Shown here: positions 1 to 8,936 of the stretch, piece after piece
Layout: every line of letters begins with the position of its first letter
Position numbering within the stretch: the first letter of the stretch is position 1
From: Chordicoccus furentiruminis
Lineage (GTDB): Bacteria; Bacillota; Clostridia; Lachnospirales; Lachnospiraceae
Assembly (NCBI RefSeq): GCF_019355395.1
Contig: NZ_CP048829.1
Location: 620,001-684,000 of the forward strand
Reading direction: 5' to 3'
DNA length: 64,000 bases
Position numbers and translations under genes: made by a program
The notes under the pieces: generated by a model
Seen by the model: only the letters and a program-made list of their open reading frames with translations
Databases searched by the model: none
What the model was told of the DNA's origin: nothing

Positions 1-352
1 AGCCCACCTGAGAGGAAATGCAGACCGAATTACCGTGGTGATAGCTCATCCAGACGCTTTCGACGTAGTTCCCGTCCCGCATGCGGAACAGATACTTCCG
101 CGTCCCGTCGATCTTCGAGATCTGAAGCGCCCGCTGCTCCGGCGCGCCGATGGGCCAGCGGGCGGCCATCTTCTCCCGGAGCGCCGCCGGCACGTTGGTC
201 ATCTCGTCCCAGGACCCCGCCAGTTTCCGGTGGAGCCAGCCGTAGATCTGCTCCGCCCGGTATGACTTCTCCCCGAGCGCGCCGACCGCCGCCTTCAGCG
301 CCGGAAGGTCCATCGAGAGGAGGTCCTCCGTCTCTTTTCTTTCTTCCGTCAT
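1..352 (-). CDS. rlmN: RlmN, 23S rRNA/tRNA adenine-C2 methyltransferase (N-terminal part, cut by window edge)
   Basis: Only the first 117 codons are inside the window; the gene runs off the left edge. RlmN is a radical-SAM enzyme that methylates C2 of A2503 in 23S rRNA and A37 of some tRNAs. The visible part has the family's N-terminal helical domain (residues about 12-65, with YRAEQIYGWLHRK) followed by the start of the catalytic domain: KYLF, the DGNYVESV strand and YHHGNSVCISSQVG. The radical-SAM CxxxCxxC motif must lie beyond the edge and is not seen. The ATG overlaps the rsmB stop as ATGA, so the two are probably translationally coupled at the end of the murE operon. The family call is secure; whether the protein is complete cannot be judged. 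Confidence 0.93.
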   Translation of the reverse strand, partial: MTEERKETEDLLSMDLPALKAAVGALGEKSYRAEQIYGWLHRKLAGSWDEMTNVPAALREKMAARWPIGAPEQRALQISKIDGTRKYLFRMRDGNYVESVWMSYHHGNSVCISSQVG

Positions 353-1701
353 CGTCTCTTCTTTCTGAACCGGGCGAGGAAGAACCCGTCGGAGTCATGG
401 ATACCCGGGATCATCTGCAGCGTTCCCTCCGACGTGGTCAGCTGCCTCAGTTCACGGGGCAGACAGGGGTCGAGGCTCTCCGGCTCGAACGCGAACTGCT
501 TCGCGAACCACCGTGCGTTGTCGATATTCTCCCGCCGGTTCACGGTGCAGGTGCTGTAGATCAGGACGCCGCCCGGGCGGACCATCGTGGCCGCGTTCCG
601 GAGAATCGCCCGCTGAAGCTCCACCAGCGAATCGATTTTCTCCGGCGTCACCCGATACTTGATATCCGATTTACGGCTGATGACCCCGAGTCCCGAGCAC
701 GGCAGGTCACAGATGACAAGATCCGCCTTCTCTTCCGATTCCGGATCCGGCAGCAGCGCGTCGCGCTGCATCGGCTTCACATTGATCAGTCCGGCTCTCT
801 TCACGTTGTCGCGGATCAGCTGCACCTTCTCCTCCGTGAGATCCCGCGCCTCGATCATCCCGAATCCGGCCATTTTGTCGGCGAGATGGAGGCTCTTGCC
901 TCCCGGCGCCGCGCAGACGTCGATGACGTAATCGCCTTTCCGCGGAGCGGCGATTTCCGCCACCAGCATGGAGCTCACGTCCTGAGGATAGATCCATCCT
1001 TTCCGGAACGCCGCCAGTCCGGGAAGATAGTTGTAATCCGAGATGGTGTAGGCGTACGGCAGATAGGGCGCCTTCCGCACGGTCACGCCCTGCGCCTCAA
1101 GCGACTCGATGATCGTGTTTTTCGAGATCCGGTCCGTCTTGAAGCGGACCGTCGTCGGCCGTTCCGTCAGATCCGCCTTCAGCATTCTGCGCGTGACGAT
1201 GGGGCCGTATGTCTCGAGCCAGTCACGCACCAGCCACTCCGGCATCGAGTAGGTCACCGAGTAGGCCTTCACCGGGTCCTTCTTCTCGTCCGGGTAGGGG
1301 ATCGAAGTCCCGCTCCGGATGATGGCCCGGAGGACGCCGTTCACGAAGCCCTTCAGATTATAATAGCCTCTCTTCTGGGTCAGCCGGACGGCCTCGTTGA
1401 CCGCCGCCGCCTCCGGTACGCCGTCCATGAACCGGATCTGGTAGACCGCGCTCCGGAGGATGTCGCTGATCACCGGCTTCATCCGGTCCACGGGCACGGT
1501 GGAAAAGCAGTTGATGATGTAATCGATTTCGATCATCCGCTCCACGGTTCCCTCGCAGACCCGGTTGATGAACGCGCGCTCCCGTTTCGTCAGGTACTGA
1601 TACCGGTCCAGCGCTCCCCGGATCGCCATATGCGAGTAGATCCCGTTCTCACTGATTTCCGTGAGAATCCGCAGGATGATCTCTCTGGGATTTTCCGTCA
1701 T
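349..1701 (-). CDS. rsmB: RsmB, 16S rRNA (cytosine-967-C5) methyltransferase
   Basis: A 450-residue protein of normal family length. It methylates C967 of 16S rRNA using SAM. Residues about 5-130 form the NusB-like RNA-binding domain (REIILRILTEI, KRERAFINRVCEGTVE). The SAM-binding Rossmann domain follows, with VIDVCAAPGGKS, then motif IV DLPCSGLGV and the catalytic-Cys motif STCTVNRREN. The ATG chosen lies 11 bases after AGGAGG; longer reading of the frame runs into fmt and has no site of its own. It sits between fmt and rlmN, a common firmicute order. Both Cys motifs of the RsmB/Nop2 family are present, so the enzyme should be active. Confidence 0.96.
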   Translation of the reverse strand: MTENPREIILRILTEISENGIYSHMAIRGALDRYQYLTKRERAFINRVCEGTVERMIEIDYIINCFSTVPVDRMKPVISDILRSAVYQIRFMDGVPEAAAVNEAVRLTQKRGYYNLKGFVNGVLRAIIRSGTSIPYPDEKKDPVKAYSVTYSMPEWLVRDWLETYGPIVTRRMLKADLTERPTTVRFKTDRISKNTIIESLEAQGVTVRKAPYLPYAYTISDYNYLPGLAAFRKGWIYPQDVSSMLVAEIAAPRKGDYVIDVCAAPGGKSLHLADKMAGFGMIEARDLTEEKVQLIRDNVKRAGLINVKPMQRDALLPDPESEEKADLVICDLPCSGLGVISRKSDIKYRVTPEKIDSLVELQRAILRNAATMVRPGGVLIYSTCTVNRRENIDNARWFAKQFAFEPESLDPCLPRELRQLTTSEGTLQMIPGIHDSDGFFLARFRKKRR

Positions 1702-1729
1702 GCCCTGTGCTTCCTCCTTCTTCCGTCTC

Positions 1730-2668
1730 TTATGACAGCTGATTGTTCCGGATCGTGTAGCCGCGAAGGAAATCCGAAGCACGCATCCGCTTCCGTCCTT
1801 CCAGCTGCAGCTCCTCCGGCACGAGGATCCCGCTTCCGGTACGGATATAGAGTCCTTTCGCGTCCTGGCGCACAATCCGCCCGATTTCCTCCTCCGGTCC
1901 CTTCTCGCCGTGCTTCTCCACATGCGCCTTCCAGATCTTCAGGATATGACCGTCGAGATGGGTCCAGGCCGAAGGCCAGGGATTCATGCCCCGCACTTTC
2001 CGTTCGATCGACTCCGCGTCCGCGGACCAGTCGATCTCTCCGCTCTCCTTCGAGATCAGCGCGGCGTAGGGCGTCGTGCTCTCCGCCGGCTGTTTCGTGT
2101 AGACCGCGGTTCCGTCGGCCACATGGGGGATCGTCTCAATCAGAAGCTTTGCGCCGGCGGCGGCGAGCTCCTCGAAGAGGCTGCCGCCGGTGGTTTCCTC
2201 TGTGATCGGCACCCTGCACTGAGAGATGATGTCGCCCGTGTCGAGGCCCTCGTTCATCCGCATGATCGTGACGCCGGTCTCCGCGCAGCCGTCGAGGATC
2301 GCATGCTGGATCGGCGCCGCGCCGCGGTAGGCGGGCAGCAGCGAGGCATGCACGTTGAGGCATCCGTACCGGGGCATCCCGAGGATCTCCTTCGGGATGA
2401 TCTGGCCGAACGCCGCCACCACGATCAGATCCGGCTTCAGCGCCCGGATCTCCTCAACGGCCTCCGGACGGCGCACGCGGACCGGCTGCAGCACCGGAAT
2501 TCCCCGGCGAAGCGCCTCTTCCTTGACAGGTCCCGGGAGAATCTCTTTCTTCCGTCCTCTCGGACGGTCCGGCTGCGTGACCACGCCGGCCATCTCATAG
2601 CCCGCATCGGCGAGCGCGGCCAGAACGCCTACCGCGAAGTCCGGTGTTCCCATAAATACGACTCTCAT
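1730..2668 (-). CDS. fmt: Methionyl-tRNA formyltransferase
   Basis: A 312-residue cytosolic enzyme, the usual Fmt length. It formylates Met-tRNAi using 10-formyl-tetrahydrofolate. The N-terminal formyltransferase domain opens with MRVVFMGTPDFAV. The folate/catalytic segment is present: LNVHASLLPAYRGAAPIQ, then GVTIMRMNEGLDTGDII. A C-terminal OB-fold domain begins near residue 205 (NPWPSAWTHLDG). The internal ATG at this position was chosen over upstream in-frame codons because MRVVFMGTP is the family's start and it lies one base after the def stop. The def-fmt pair is the classic deformylase/formyltransferase unit, here inside the murE-priA-rsmB-rlmN operon. Confidence 0.97.
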   Translation of the reverse strand: MRVVFMGTPDFAVGVLAALADAGYEMAGVVTQPDRPRGRKKEILPGPVKEEALRRGIPVLQPVRVRRPEAVEEIRALKPDLIVVAAFGQIIPKEILGMPRYGCLNVHASLLPAYRGAAPIQHAILDGCAETGVTIMRMNEGLDTGDIISQCRVPITEETTGGSLFEELAAAGAKLLIETIPHVADGTAVYTKQPAESTTPYAALISKESGEIDWSADAESIERKVRGMNPWPSAWTHLDGHILKIWKAHVEKHGEKGPEEEIGRIVRQDAKGLYIRTGSGILVPEELQLEGRKRMRASDFLRGYTIRNNQLS

Positions 2669-2669
2669 C

Positions 2670-3161
2670 TCACTCTTCCTCCCCGTCCTCGTCCTCGGCG
2701 GAAGCCACATCATGAACCGGTCCTTCCGCCAGCTCGGTGTACATATGTCCGTCCAGATGATCGATCTCATGGCACATCGCCCGCGCGAGAAGGTCCTCCG
2801 CCTCATAGCGAACCGGCTGCATGTCCGCGTCGAACCCTTCCACCACCACTTTCTGAGGCCGCGTGACGAGAGCCGACTTGCCCGGCAGAGAGAGGCAGCC
2901 CTCCTCTCCGGTCTGGGAGCCCTCCCGCTCCGTGATCACCGGATTGACCAGCGCGATCGGGTCGCTGCCGGTCGTATCGATCACCACGATCCGTTTCAGG
3001 ATGCCGACCTGAGGAGCCGCGAGTCCCACTCCGTTCGCGTCGTACATCGTTTCAAACATATCCTCGATCAGCTGCCTGAGCCGGGGCGTCATCTCCTTTA
3101 CCTCCCGGCATTTTCTCGCAAGCACCGGGTCTCCCATGATCCGAATCGTTCTGAGTGCCAT
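2670..3161 (-). CDS. def: Peptide deformylase
   Basis: A 163-residue metalloenzyme that removes the formyl group from nascent peptides. All three family motifs are seen: motif 1 GVGLAAPQVG, motif 2 EEGCLSLPG with the metal Cys, and motif 3 CHEIDHLDG with the HExxH pair of metal His and catalytic Glu. The ATG is 8 bases downstream of AAGGAGG, which fixes the start (MALRTIRIMGDPVLARK). A short acidic tail (ASAEDEDGEEE) follows the catalytic domain; it is poorly conserved in such enzymes and may be disordered. The gene precedes fmt by one base and follows priA by 25 bases. Confidence 0.97.
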   Translation of the reverse strand: MALRTIRIMGDPVLARKCREVKEMTPRLRQLIEDMFETMYDANGVGLAAPQVGILKRIVVIDTTGSDPIALVNPVITEREGSQTGEEGCLSLPGKSALVTRPQKVVVEGFDADMQPVRYEAEDLLARAMCHEIDHLDGHMYTELAEGPVHDVASAEDEDGEEE

Positions 3162-3186
3162 CGTTCTGTCCTCCTTCGTCTGTATT

Positions 3187-5403
3187 CTATGTGCAGAGAT
3201 CAAACTGTATGCGGATCTTCCGGAATCCGCTGTTCATTTCGATGTATTCCTCCAGCATATCCTTCGCCCGGATGAGCCGTTCGGGATCGCTGTGCCGGAT
3301 GTAGATCACCTGTCTGTACTGGTCCCGGATCCTCCCGATGCTCTGGGGGGCGGGTCCGATCGCGTGCAGCGTCTGATGCGGATCGATACGGTCAAGATAT
3401 TTCCGCAGGTACCGCATCCCCCGCGTCAGCAGCTCTTCATCCGGCGCGCTTCCCAGTATGGCCGTCATCGAACCGCAGGGCGGGTACTCCATCAGTTTCC
3501 GGTAACTGATTTCTTCTTTATAAAATGTATCATAATCCTGACGCGCGGCGGCCTGAATCGCGAAGTGCTCCGGCCTGTAGGTCTGAATCACTGCGCGCCC
3601 GGGTCTTTGGCCGCGGCCGGCTCTTCCCACCGCCTGGGTGATCAGCTGATAGGTGTGCTCCGAGGAACGGAAGTCGCTCTCGTTCAGGGACAGATCCGCC
3701 ATCAGAACGCCGACCAGCGTCACACCCGGAAAGTCGTGTCCTTTGACGATCATCTGGGTTCCGATCAGAATATCCTTCTCGTGACCGGCAAACTGCGTGA
3801 GGATCGCTTCATAGCCTTCCTTGCCTTTCGTCGTGTCCGCGTCCATCCGCAGCACGCCGGCGGAGGGAAAGCTCTTCCGGACAAACGCCTCCACCTGCTC
3901 CGTCCCGATGGAAAGTCCTCCGATGAACGGGGATCCGCAGACCGGACACCGATGCATCTCAGGCGTCTCGTATCCGCAGTAATGACAGACCAGACGGCCG
4001 CCGATATGCTGGGTGAGCGAGACGTCGCAGTGGGGACACCGGGCGACATGGCCGCATGAACGGCAGGTCCACGCGCCCGCGTAGCCCCGCCGGTTCAGGA
4101 ACAGCATGATCTGCGCGTGCTCATCCAGCGCCTCCGCCATCTCATCCCGGAGCGCACGGCTCAGAATGGTGCGGTTGCCATCCGCCAGCTCCGCCCGCAT
4201 ATCGACGATCCGCGCGTCCGGAAGGCGGCTTCCGCCGTACCGTCCTTCGAGCCTGAGCCCGAGATAGAGGCCGTCGGCGGCCCGCTTCGCGGCCGTCACC
4301 GACGGAGTCGCCGACCCGAGCACGACGTGTGCGTGCTCGATGCGTCCGCGTTCGATGGCGGTCTCGCGCGCGTGGTAGCGCGGAACTGTCTCGGAGTGGT
4401 ACGTCTCCTCGTGCTCCTCGTCGATGACGATCAGTCCGAGGTCCGGAAACGGCGTGAACAGCGCCGACCGCGGTCCCACCATCACCTGAATGTCTCCCTT
4501 CCGGGCAGCTTTCATCTGGTCGTACCGCTCGCCGCCGGAGAGACGCGAGTGCAGGAAGGACACCTTGTCTCCGAACCGTTTCACAAACCTGAGCACCGTC
4601 TGCCAGGTCAGCGCGATCTCCGGTATCAGCACAATCGCCTGCTGCCCCTTTGCGAGCACATCGGCGACAAGCTCGGTATAGACCACAGTTTTCCCGCTTC
4701 CGGTGACGCCGTTGATCAGAACCGGCCGGTCTGCTCCGGCCCATTCTCCCCGGACCGCGCTGATCACGCTCTGCTGCTCCGCCGTCGGGTGATCCGGCGG
4801 CAGCACTTCCGCGTCCCCCGACACGCGCCGGTATACATCCTCCGTATCCACCCGGAGAACACCGTCCCCCTCGAGACCGCGGATCACGGAAAGAGGCACC
4901 GAGGCTTCTTTTTCCAGCGCGCCGAGGCTGACGCCGCTCTTTCCGGCCAGCATCAGCCGGAGCACCCGCTCCTTTGCCTGATAGTGACGGCGGACGGCCA
5001 GTTCGAGCGCCTTTTCCGCACTCTCCCGATCCGTCAGTGAAACGGTGGCGGCTGTCCGGGGCGCGTATTTTTTCCGAACGGGAACGACCGTCTTCAGCGC
5101 CTGGATCAGCGTAGAACCATAGGTCCGGCTCATCCATGCGGCCAGTCTGACCAGCCTCGCGTCCGCCGTCTCCCCGTCGGTCACCACATCGAGAATCGCG
5201 CGAAGGCGTTCGGGAGGCACGCCGCAGCTGTCGCTGAAGCGTGTGATGTAGCCTTCCGTCACGCGCGAGTGCCCGAACGGAATCCGGACGACGCTGCCGA
5301 TGACGGCCCGGTCCTGAAGTTCAGGCGGGACGGCGTAGGTAAACGGATGATCGAGTCTGCTTCCGGTGATCGAGACGATCACATCAGCGTAGCGCTTCTT
5401 CAT
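3187..5403 (-). CDS. priA: PriA, primosomal replication restart helicase
   Basis: A 738-residue superfamily 2 DNA helicase that reloads the replisome at stalled forks. The N-terminal 3'-DNA-binding domain (residues 1-105, HPFTYAVP) and a winged-helix region come first. The helicase core has Walker A GVTGSGKT, the DEAH-box variant IDEEHEE and GSATPS. A zinc-binding insert with eight Cys (CRSCGHVARCPHC and CHYCG...CPVCGS) is intact, and the motif QAVGRAGRG follows. The ATG start overlaps the end of murE by 20 bases; a TTG one codon upstream is an equally possible start, since the ribosome site (GGGAAAT) is weak, which suggests coupling to murE translation. Confidence 0.96.
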   Translation of the reverse strand: MKKRYADVIVSITGSRLDHPFTYAVPPELQDRAVIGSVVRIPFGHSRVTEGYITRFSDSCGVPPERLRAILDVVTDGETADARLVRLAAWMSRTYGSTLIQALKTVVPVRKKYAPRTAATVSLTDRESAEKALELAVRRHYQAKERVLRLMLAGKSGVSLGALEKEASVPLSVIRGLEGDGVLRVDTEDVYRRVSGDAEVLPPDHPTAEQQSVISAVRGEWAGADRPVLINGVTGSGKTVVYTELVADVLAKGQQAIVLIPEIALTWQTVLRFVKRFGDKVSFLHSRLSGGERYDQMKAARKGDIQVMVGPRSALFTPFPDLGLIVIDEEHEETYHSETVPRYHARETAIERGRIEHAHVVLGSATPSVTAAKRAADGLYLGLRLEGRYGGSRLPDARIVDMRAELADGNRTILSRALRDEMAEALDEHAQIMLFLNRRGYAGAWTCRSCGHVARCPHCDVSLTQHIGGRLVCHYCGYETPEMHRCPVCGSPFIGGLSIGTEQVEAFVRKSFPSAGVLRMDADTTKGKEGYEAILTQFAGHEKDILIGTQMIVKGHDFPGVTLVGVLMADLSLNESDFRSSEHTYQLITQAVGRAGRGQRPGRAVIQTYRPEHFAIQAAARQDYDTFYKEEISYRKLMEYPPCGSMTAILGSAPDEELLTRGMRYLRKYLDRIDPHQTLHAIGPAPQSIGRIRDQYRQVIYIRHSDPERLIRAKDMLEEYIEMNSGFRKIRIQFDLCT

Positions 5404-6868
5404 CAAGGATTTCCCGGATCAGTACCCGCTCGTCCATCGGATGCTTGACGCCGCGGATTTCCTGATAGTCCTCGTGTCCTTTTCCGGCGAGCACGATGAC
5501 GTCGCCCTCCTCGCCGTGAGTGATCGCGTAACGGATCGCCTCCTTCCGGTCTTCTATTGTGATGTAGCGGCCCTCCGTCTTCCGGATCCCGGTGACGATG
5601 TCGCCGAGGATCGCCTGAGGATCCTCGAAGCGCGGATTGTCCGAGGTGATAATCGTGAAATCCGCCAGCCGGCCCGCTGTTTCTCCCATCTCGAAGCGGC
5701 GTGCGCGCGCCCGGTTTCCGCCGCAGCCGAAAACGCACACGATCCGCTTCGGGCCGTAGTCCCGGAGTGTCGTGAGCAGACTCTCCAGCGCCATCGCGTT
5801 GTGCGCGTAGTCGATCATCAGGGTAAAACGGTCCGACACCGGAACCGGCTCGATGCGTCCCTTCACCTTCGCGCTCTTAAGCGCGCTCCGGATCGCGTCC
5901 GCCGGGATGCCGAAATGCTCGCAGCAGGCGATCGCGGTCAGCGCGTTGTAAACCGAGAACAGGCCCGGAAGGTCCAGCTCCACATGGAGCGGCATTGATC
6001 CGGTCACATCGAAGGACATGCCGAGATACCCGGGTCTTGCGACATGCTCGATATGGACAGCCCGCAGGTCAGCCTTCTCCGACCGGATCCCGTAGGTTTC
6101 CACCTCACAGGTGTGGCCGGCCAGCACATCGGCGGCGTGAGGATCGTCGATGTTGACGATCCCGAGGCGGCACTGACGGAACAGCCTTCCCTTGCATTCC
6201 ATATACTCCTCGAAGGAGCTGTGCTCGTTCGGTCCGATATGATCCGGCGAAATATTGGTAAAGACGCCGATCTCAAAGAGGATGCCGTCCGTGCGGTGCA
6301 TCTTCAGCGCCTGACTCGAAACCTCCATCACCGCGCAGTCGCAGCCCGCGTCGATCATCGCGCGGAGATCCTTCTGCACCACATAGGACTCCGGCGTCGT
6401 GTTGGCCGACGGAATCCGCTGATCCCCGATGATCGCCTCGATCGTGCCGATGAGGCCGGTCTTATGCCCCGCATGATCCAGAATCGACCGGATCATGTAG
6501 GTGGTGGTCGTCTTGCCTTTCGTTCCGGTGACGCCGATCACGGGAATCTGCTCCGCCGGATAGCCGAACCAGGCCGCCGAGGCCAGCGCGAGGCCGAGCC
6601 GGGTGTCCTCCGTCTCATAGACGGCGACATGCTCCGGTATCTTCAGTCCCTCCGGCATATGCCCCTTCTCGACCAGTACCGCGGCCGCACCGCTCTCAAA
6701 TACCTGCGGCAGGAAGCGATGGCTGTCGGAATTCGTTCCGACAATGCAGACGAACAATGTCCCCGGTCCCGCCTTCCGGGAATCGTAGACAAGGCCGGTG
6801 ATGTCCGGGTCTTCCGGTCCTGCTGTTCTCACGGTCTGAAGTCGTTCCAGTATTTTCGATGCTTTCAT
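5384..6868 (-). CDS. murE: MurE, UDP-MurNAc-L-Ala-D-Glu:meso-diaminopimelate ligase
   Basis: A 494-residue Mur ligase of normal length. It adds the third amino acid to the peptidoglycan stem peptide in the cytosol. The N-terminal UDP-binding domain has VYDSRKAGPGTLFVC. The central ATPase domain has the P-loop GVTGTKGKTTTTYM and TTPES. The C-terminal domain carries SDNPRFEDP; the DNPR signature is known to select meso-diaminopimelate rather than lysine, so the wall is predicted to be DAP type. The ATG follows AGGAG at good spacing. It is the first gene of a six-gene operon with a strong upstream promoter, linking wall precursor synthesis to replication restart and translation functions. Confidence 0.97.
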   Translation of the reverse strand: MKASKILERLQTVRTAGPEDPDITGLVYDSRKAGPGTLFVCIVGTNSDSHRFLPQVFESGAAAVLVEKGHMPEGLKIPEHVAVYETEDTRLGLALASAAWFGYPAEQIPVIGVTGTKGKTTTTYMIRSILDHAGHKTGLIGTIEAIIGDQRIPSANTTPESYVVQKDLRAMIDAGCDCAVMEVSSQALKMHRTDGILFEIGVFTNISPDHIGPNEHSSFEEYMECKGRLFRQCRLGIVNIDDPHAADVLAGHTCEVETYGIRSEKADLRAVHIEHVARPGYLGMSFDVTGSMPLHVELDLPGLFSVYNALTAIACCEHFGIPADAIRSALKSAKVKGRIEPVPVSDRFTLMIDYAHNAMALESLLTTLRDYGPKRIVCVFGCGGNRARARRFEMGETAGRLADFTIITSDNPRFEDPQAILGDIVTGIRKTEGRYITIEDRKEAIRYAITHGEEGDVIVLAGKGHEDYQEIRGVKHPMDERVLIREILDEEALR

Positions 6869-6898
6869 AATATTCTCCTGTGATCGTACTGACTTTTC

Positions 6899-6927
6899 AT
6901 TTTATCCCATCCGTTCCGTTGCGTCAA
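6899..6927 (-). promoter_or_regulatory. Sigma-A promoter of the murE operon
   Basis: On the minus strand TTGACG (6922-6927) and TAAAAT (6899-6904) are 17 bases apart. The start point would be about 24 bases before the murE ATG. The region from 6928 to 7050 is AT-rich compared with the rest of the window and holds no convincing gene. Confidence 0.75.
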
Positions 6928-7053
6928 ACTTTAGAATTTCTTTAGAAAATTTAGATTTTCTTTCGGCAGCTGTCATACTTTTTCCACAAAGTGCCGGTAT
7001 ATTGTATTTCAGATAGTTGATGAACCACTCACTATCTCCCCCCTCATTAGATG

Positions 7054-7093
7054 AAAAGAAAGAAGAGGCCCGAAAGGGTCTCTTCTTTCTTTT
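7054..7093 (-). terminator. Intrinsic terminator of the carAB-uppP-arcC operon
   Basis: An 18-bp stem, with only one G-U pair, closes on a GAAA loop at 7072-7075. It lies 8 bases past the arcC stop. Read on the minus strand the descending arm ends in a U-rich run, as an intrinsic terminator should. Because the stem is A/T-rich at both ends it could also act in the opposite direction. Confidence 0.85.
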
Positions 7094-7101
7094 CTCTGCG
7101 C

Positions 7102-8043
7102 TCATACCTCATTCACGATCTCCGTGCCGGCCTTGCCGAGATACGCGGCTCTCGCCCGCGGAATCGACGTGATGATCGCCCGGCGGGACGCGCCCAGCTC
7201 GACGAAGTTGATCGCCGCCTCAAACTTCGGCCTCATCGATCCCTTCTCGAACTGATTCTCCTCAAGGTAGCTCCGGGCCTGATGAACGCTGATCCGCCCC
7301 AGCATTTTTTCATTGTCCGAGCGGTAATTCAGCGCAACCGCATCGACGGAGGTCAGAATCATCAGCGTATCCGCACTGAGATCGATCGCAAGGAGGCCGG
7401 CGATCAGGTCTTTCTCGACGACAGCGGACGCGCCCCGGAGGTCCACGCCCTGTTCCATCACCGGAATGCCGCCTCCGCCGCAGCAGATCACGATCTGATC
7501 ATCCTTCACCAGCGCCTTGATCGCGTCCAGCTCGATGATTTCCTTCGGAGCCGGAGACGCGACAATCCGCCGGAAGCCGTCTTCCACCTTCGTCACGAAA
7601 TTTCCTTTTTTCTCCTCCGCGTCCGCCTCCTCTTTCGTCAGCAGACGGCCGATGATCTTCGTCGGCTCGTAGAATGCCTCGTCATACGGATCCACCAGCA
7701 CCTGGGTCAGCACGGTGGACACCGGCCGGTAGATGCCGCGCGTGATCAGCTCCGCCCGGATCGCGTTCTGGAGGTCATAGCCGATATAGCCCTGGCTCAT
7801 GGCGGAGCAGACCGACATCGGACAAGTCGTATATTCCGGATGGTTCTGGGCGAATTCATTCATGGCCATATGAATCATGCCGACCTGCTGCGAATTGCTG
7901 TGGGAGATCACCACGTTCGCGCCGGTCTCCGCCAGATCCGCGATCGCCTTCGCCGCTTCCTTCGTCGCCCGCTGCTGCTCCGGCAGCGTCGAGCCCAGCG
8001 CGCGGTGTCCGAGTGCCACGACGACTGTTTTCTTCTTATCCAT
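7102..8043 (-). CDS. arcC: Carbamate kinase
   Basis: A 313-residue amino-acid-kinase-fold enzyme. It interconverts carbamoyl phosphate plus ADP with ATP, carbamate and ammonia, usually in the last step of arginine deiminase or purine degradation. Family signatures are MDKKKTVVVALGHRALG, VISHSNSQQVG, the long RPVSTVLTQVLVDPYDEAFYEPTK segment, and CCGGGGIPV. No arcA, arcB or allantoin genes are in the window. It follows uppP by 18 bases and ends just before a strong terminator, so it is the last gene of the carAB operon. The pairing with carbamoyl phosphate synthase is notable because the two work on the same product. Confidence 0.95.
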   Translation of the reverse strand: MDKKKTVVVALGHRALGSTLPEQQRATKEAAKAIADLAETGANVVISHSNSQQVGMIHMAMNEFAQNHPEYTTCPMSVCSAMSQGYIGYDLQNAIRAELITRGIYRPVSTVLTQVLVDPYDEAFYEPTKIIGRLLTKEEADAEEKKGNFVTKVEDGFRRIVASPAPKEIIELDAIKALVKDDQIVICCGGGGIPVMEQGVDLRGASAVVEKDLIAGLLAIDLSADTLMILTSVDAVALNYRSDNEKMLGRISVHQARSYLEENQFEKGSMRPKFEAAINFVELGASRRAIITSIPRARAAYLGKAGTEIVNEV

Positions 8044-8061
8044 ATTTCTTTCGCCTCCCTC

Positions 8062-8913
8062 TCAAGCAAGCGCCGACTGCGCGGCGAAAACAAGCAGGAC
8101 GATGATGCCCAGAACGATCCGGTACCAGCCGAACACCTTGAAATCATGCTTTTTGATGTAGCTCATCAGAAAGCGGATCGCAAAGACCGATACGAGAAAT
8201 GCAACCGCCATCCCGAGCAGCAGGTACATTCCCTGAACCAGCGTAAAGCTCCCGAACTTTGCCAGCTTCAGGATGCTGGCGCCGAGCATCGTCGGCACAG
8301 CGAGAAAGAAGGTGTAGCGGGACGCGCAGGTTCTCGACATGCCAAGCAGGATCCCGCCGAGGATCGTAGCGCCGGATCTCGAGGTGCCCGGGATGATCGC
8401 CAGAGCCTGGAAGATTCCGATCATAAACGCCAGCGGCCAGCTGATCTCGCTGATCTTCCGGACGCCCGCCCGCCGGCCGCGGTTCCGGTTCTCCACCAGA
8501 ATGAAGGCAGCGCCGTAGGCGATCAGCATCACCGCCACCGTCACATAGTTATAGAGATGAAGCTCGATCCAGTCATCCACCGTGAGTCCGACGATGGCCG
8601 CCGGCACACAGGAAACCAGGATCTTGAGCCACATGATGAGCTTGTCTCTCCGGAAGACGCTCCGGACCCGGGCGGCGCCGGACGTCTCCGGATCCGGCCG
8701 CCGGAACGGCCAGAGACTTTTGAAGTAGATCAGGACCACCGCGAGGATCGCGCCGAACTGGATCACGACCAGAAACATCGCCCAGAACGGATCCTTCTCA
8801 TCGATGTGAAAGAGCTGATAAAGCAGCAGCATGTGGCCGGTGGAGCTGATCGGCAGCCACTCCGTGATTCCCTCGCAGATGCCGAGCAGGACGACCTCCA
8901 GTAGTTCGAGCAT
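8062..8913 (-). CDS. uppP: Undecaprenyl-diphosphatase UppP/BacA
   Basis: A 283-residue integral membrane phosphatase with about seven or eight hydrophobic segments. It recycles undecaprenyl diphosphate to the monophosphate carrier used for peptidoglycan and other wall polymers, and overproduction can give bacitracin resistance. The two catalytic signatures are present: EGITEWLPISSTGH near residue 14 and PGTSRSGAT in the middle of the protein. A charged insert, RRPDPETSGAARVRSVFRRD, lies between the second and third membrane regions. It sits between carB (23-base gap) and arcC (18-base gap). The neighbouring polysaccharide genes in this window should raise demand for the lipid carrier. Confidence 0.96.
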   Translation of the reverse strand: MLELLEVVLLGICEGITEWLPISSTGHMLLLYQLFHIDEKDPFWAMFLVVIQFGAILAVVLIYFKSLWPFRRPDPETSGAARVRSVFRRDKLIMWLKILVSCVPAAIVGLTVDDWIELHLYNYVTVAVMLIAYGAAFILVENRNRGRRAGVRKISEISWPLAFMIGIFQALAIIPGTSRSGATILGGILLGMSRTCASRYTFFLAVPTMLGASILKLAKFGSFTLVQGMYLLLGMAVAFLVSVFAIRFLMSYIKKHDFKVFGWYRIVLGIIVLLVFAAQSALA

Positions 8914-8936
8914 GGTTTATCTCCTCTCTTCCGCGT

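Noticed and set aside
262-2205. Long plus-strand frame over rsmB and fmt
   Set aside because: It is an antisense shadow of G/C-rich genes; the Arg/His/Pro-rich peptide has no domain.
6902-7105. A 67-codon minus-strand frame between arcC and murE
   Set aside because: It covers the arcC terminator and the murE promoter, has no ribosome site and its peptide is low quality.
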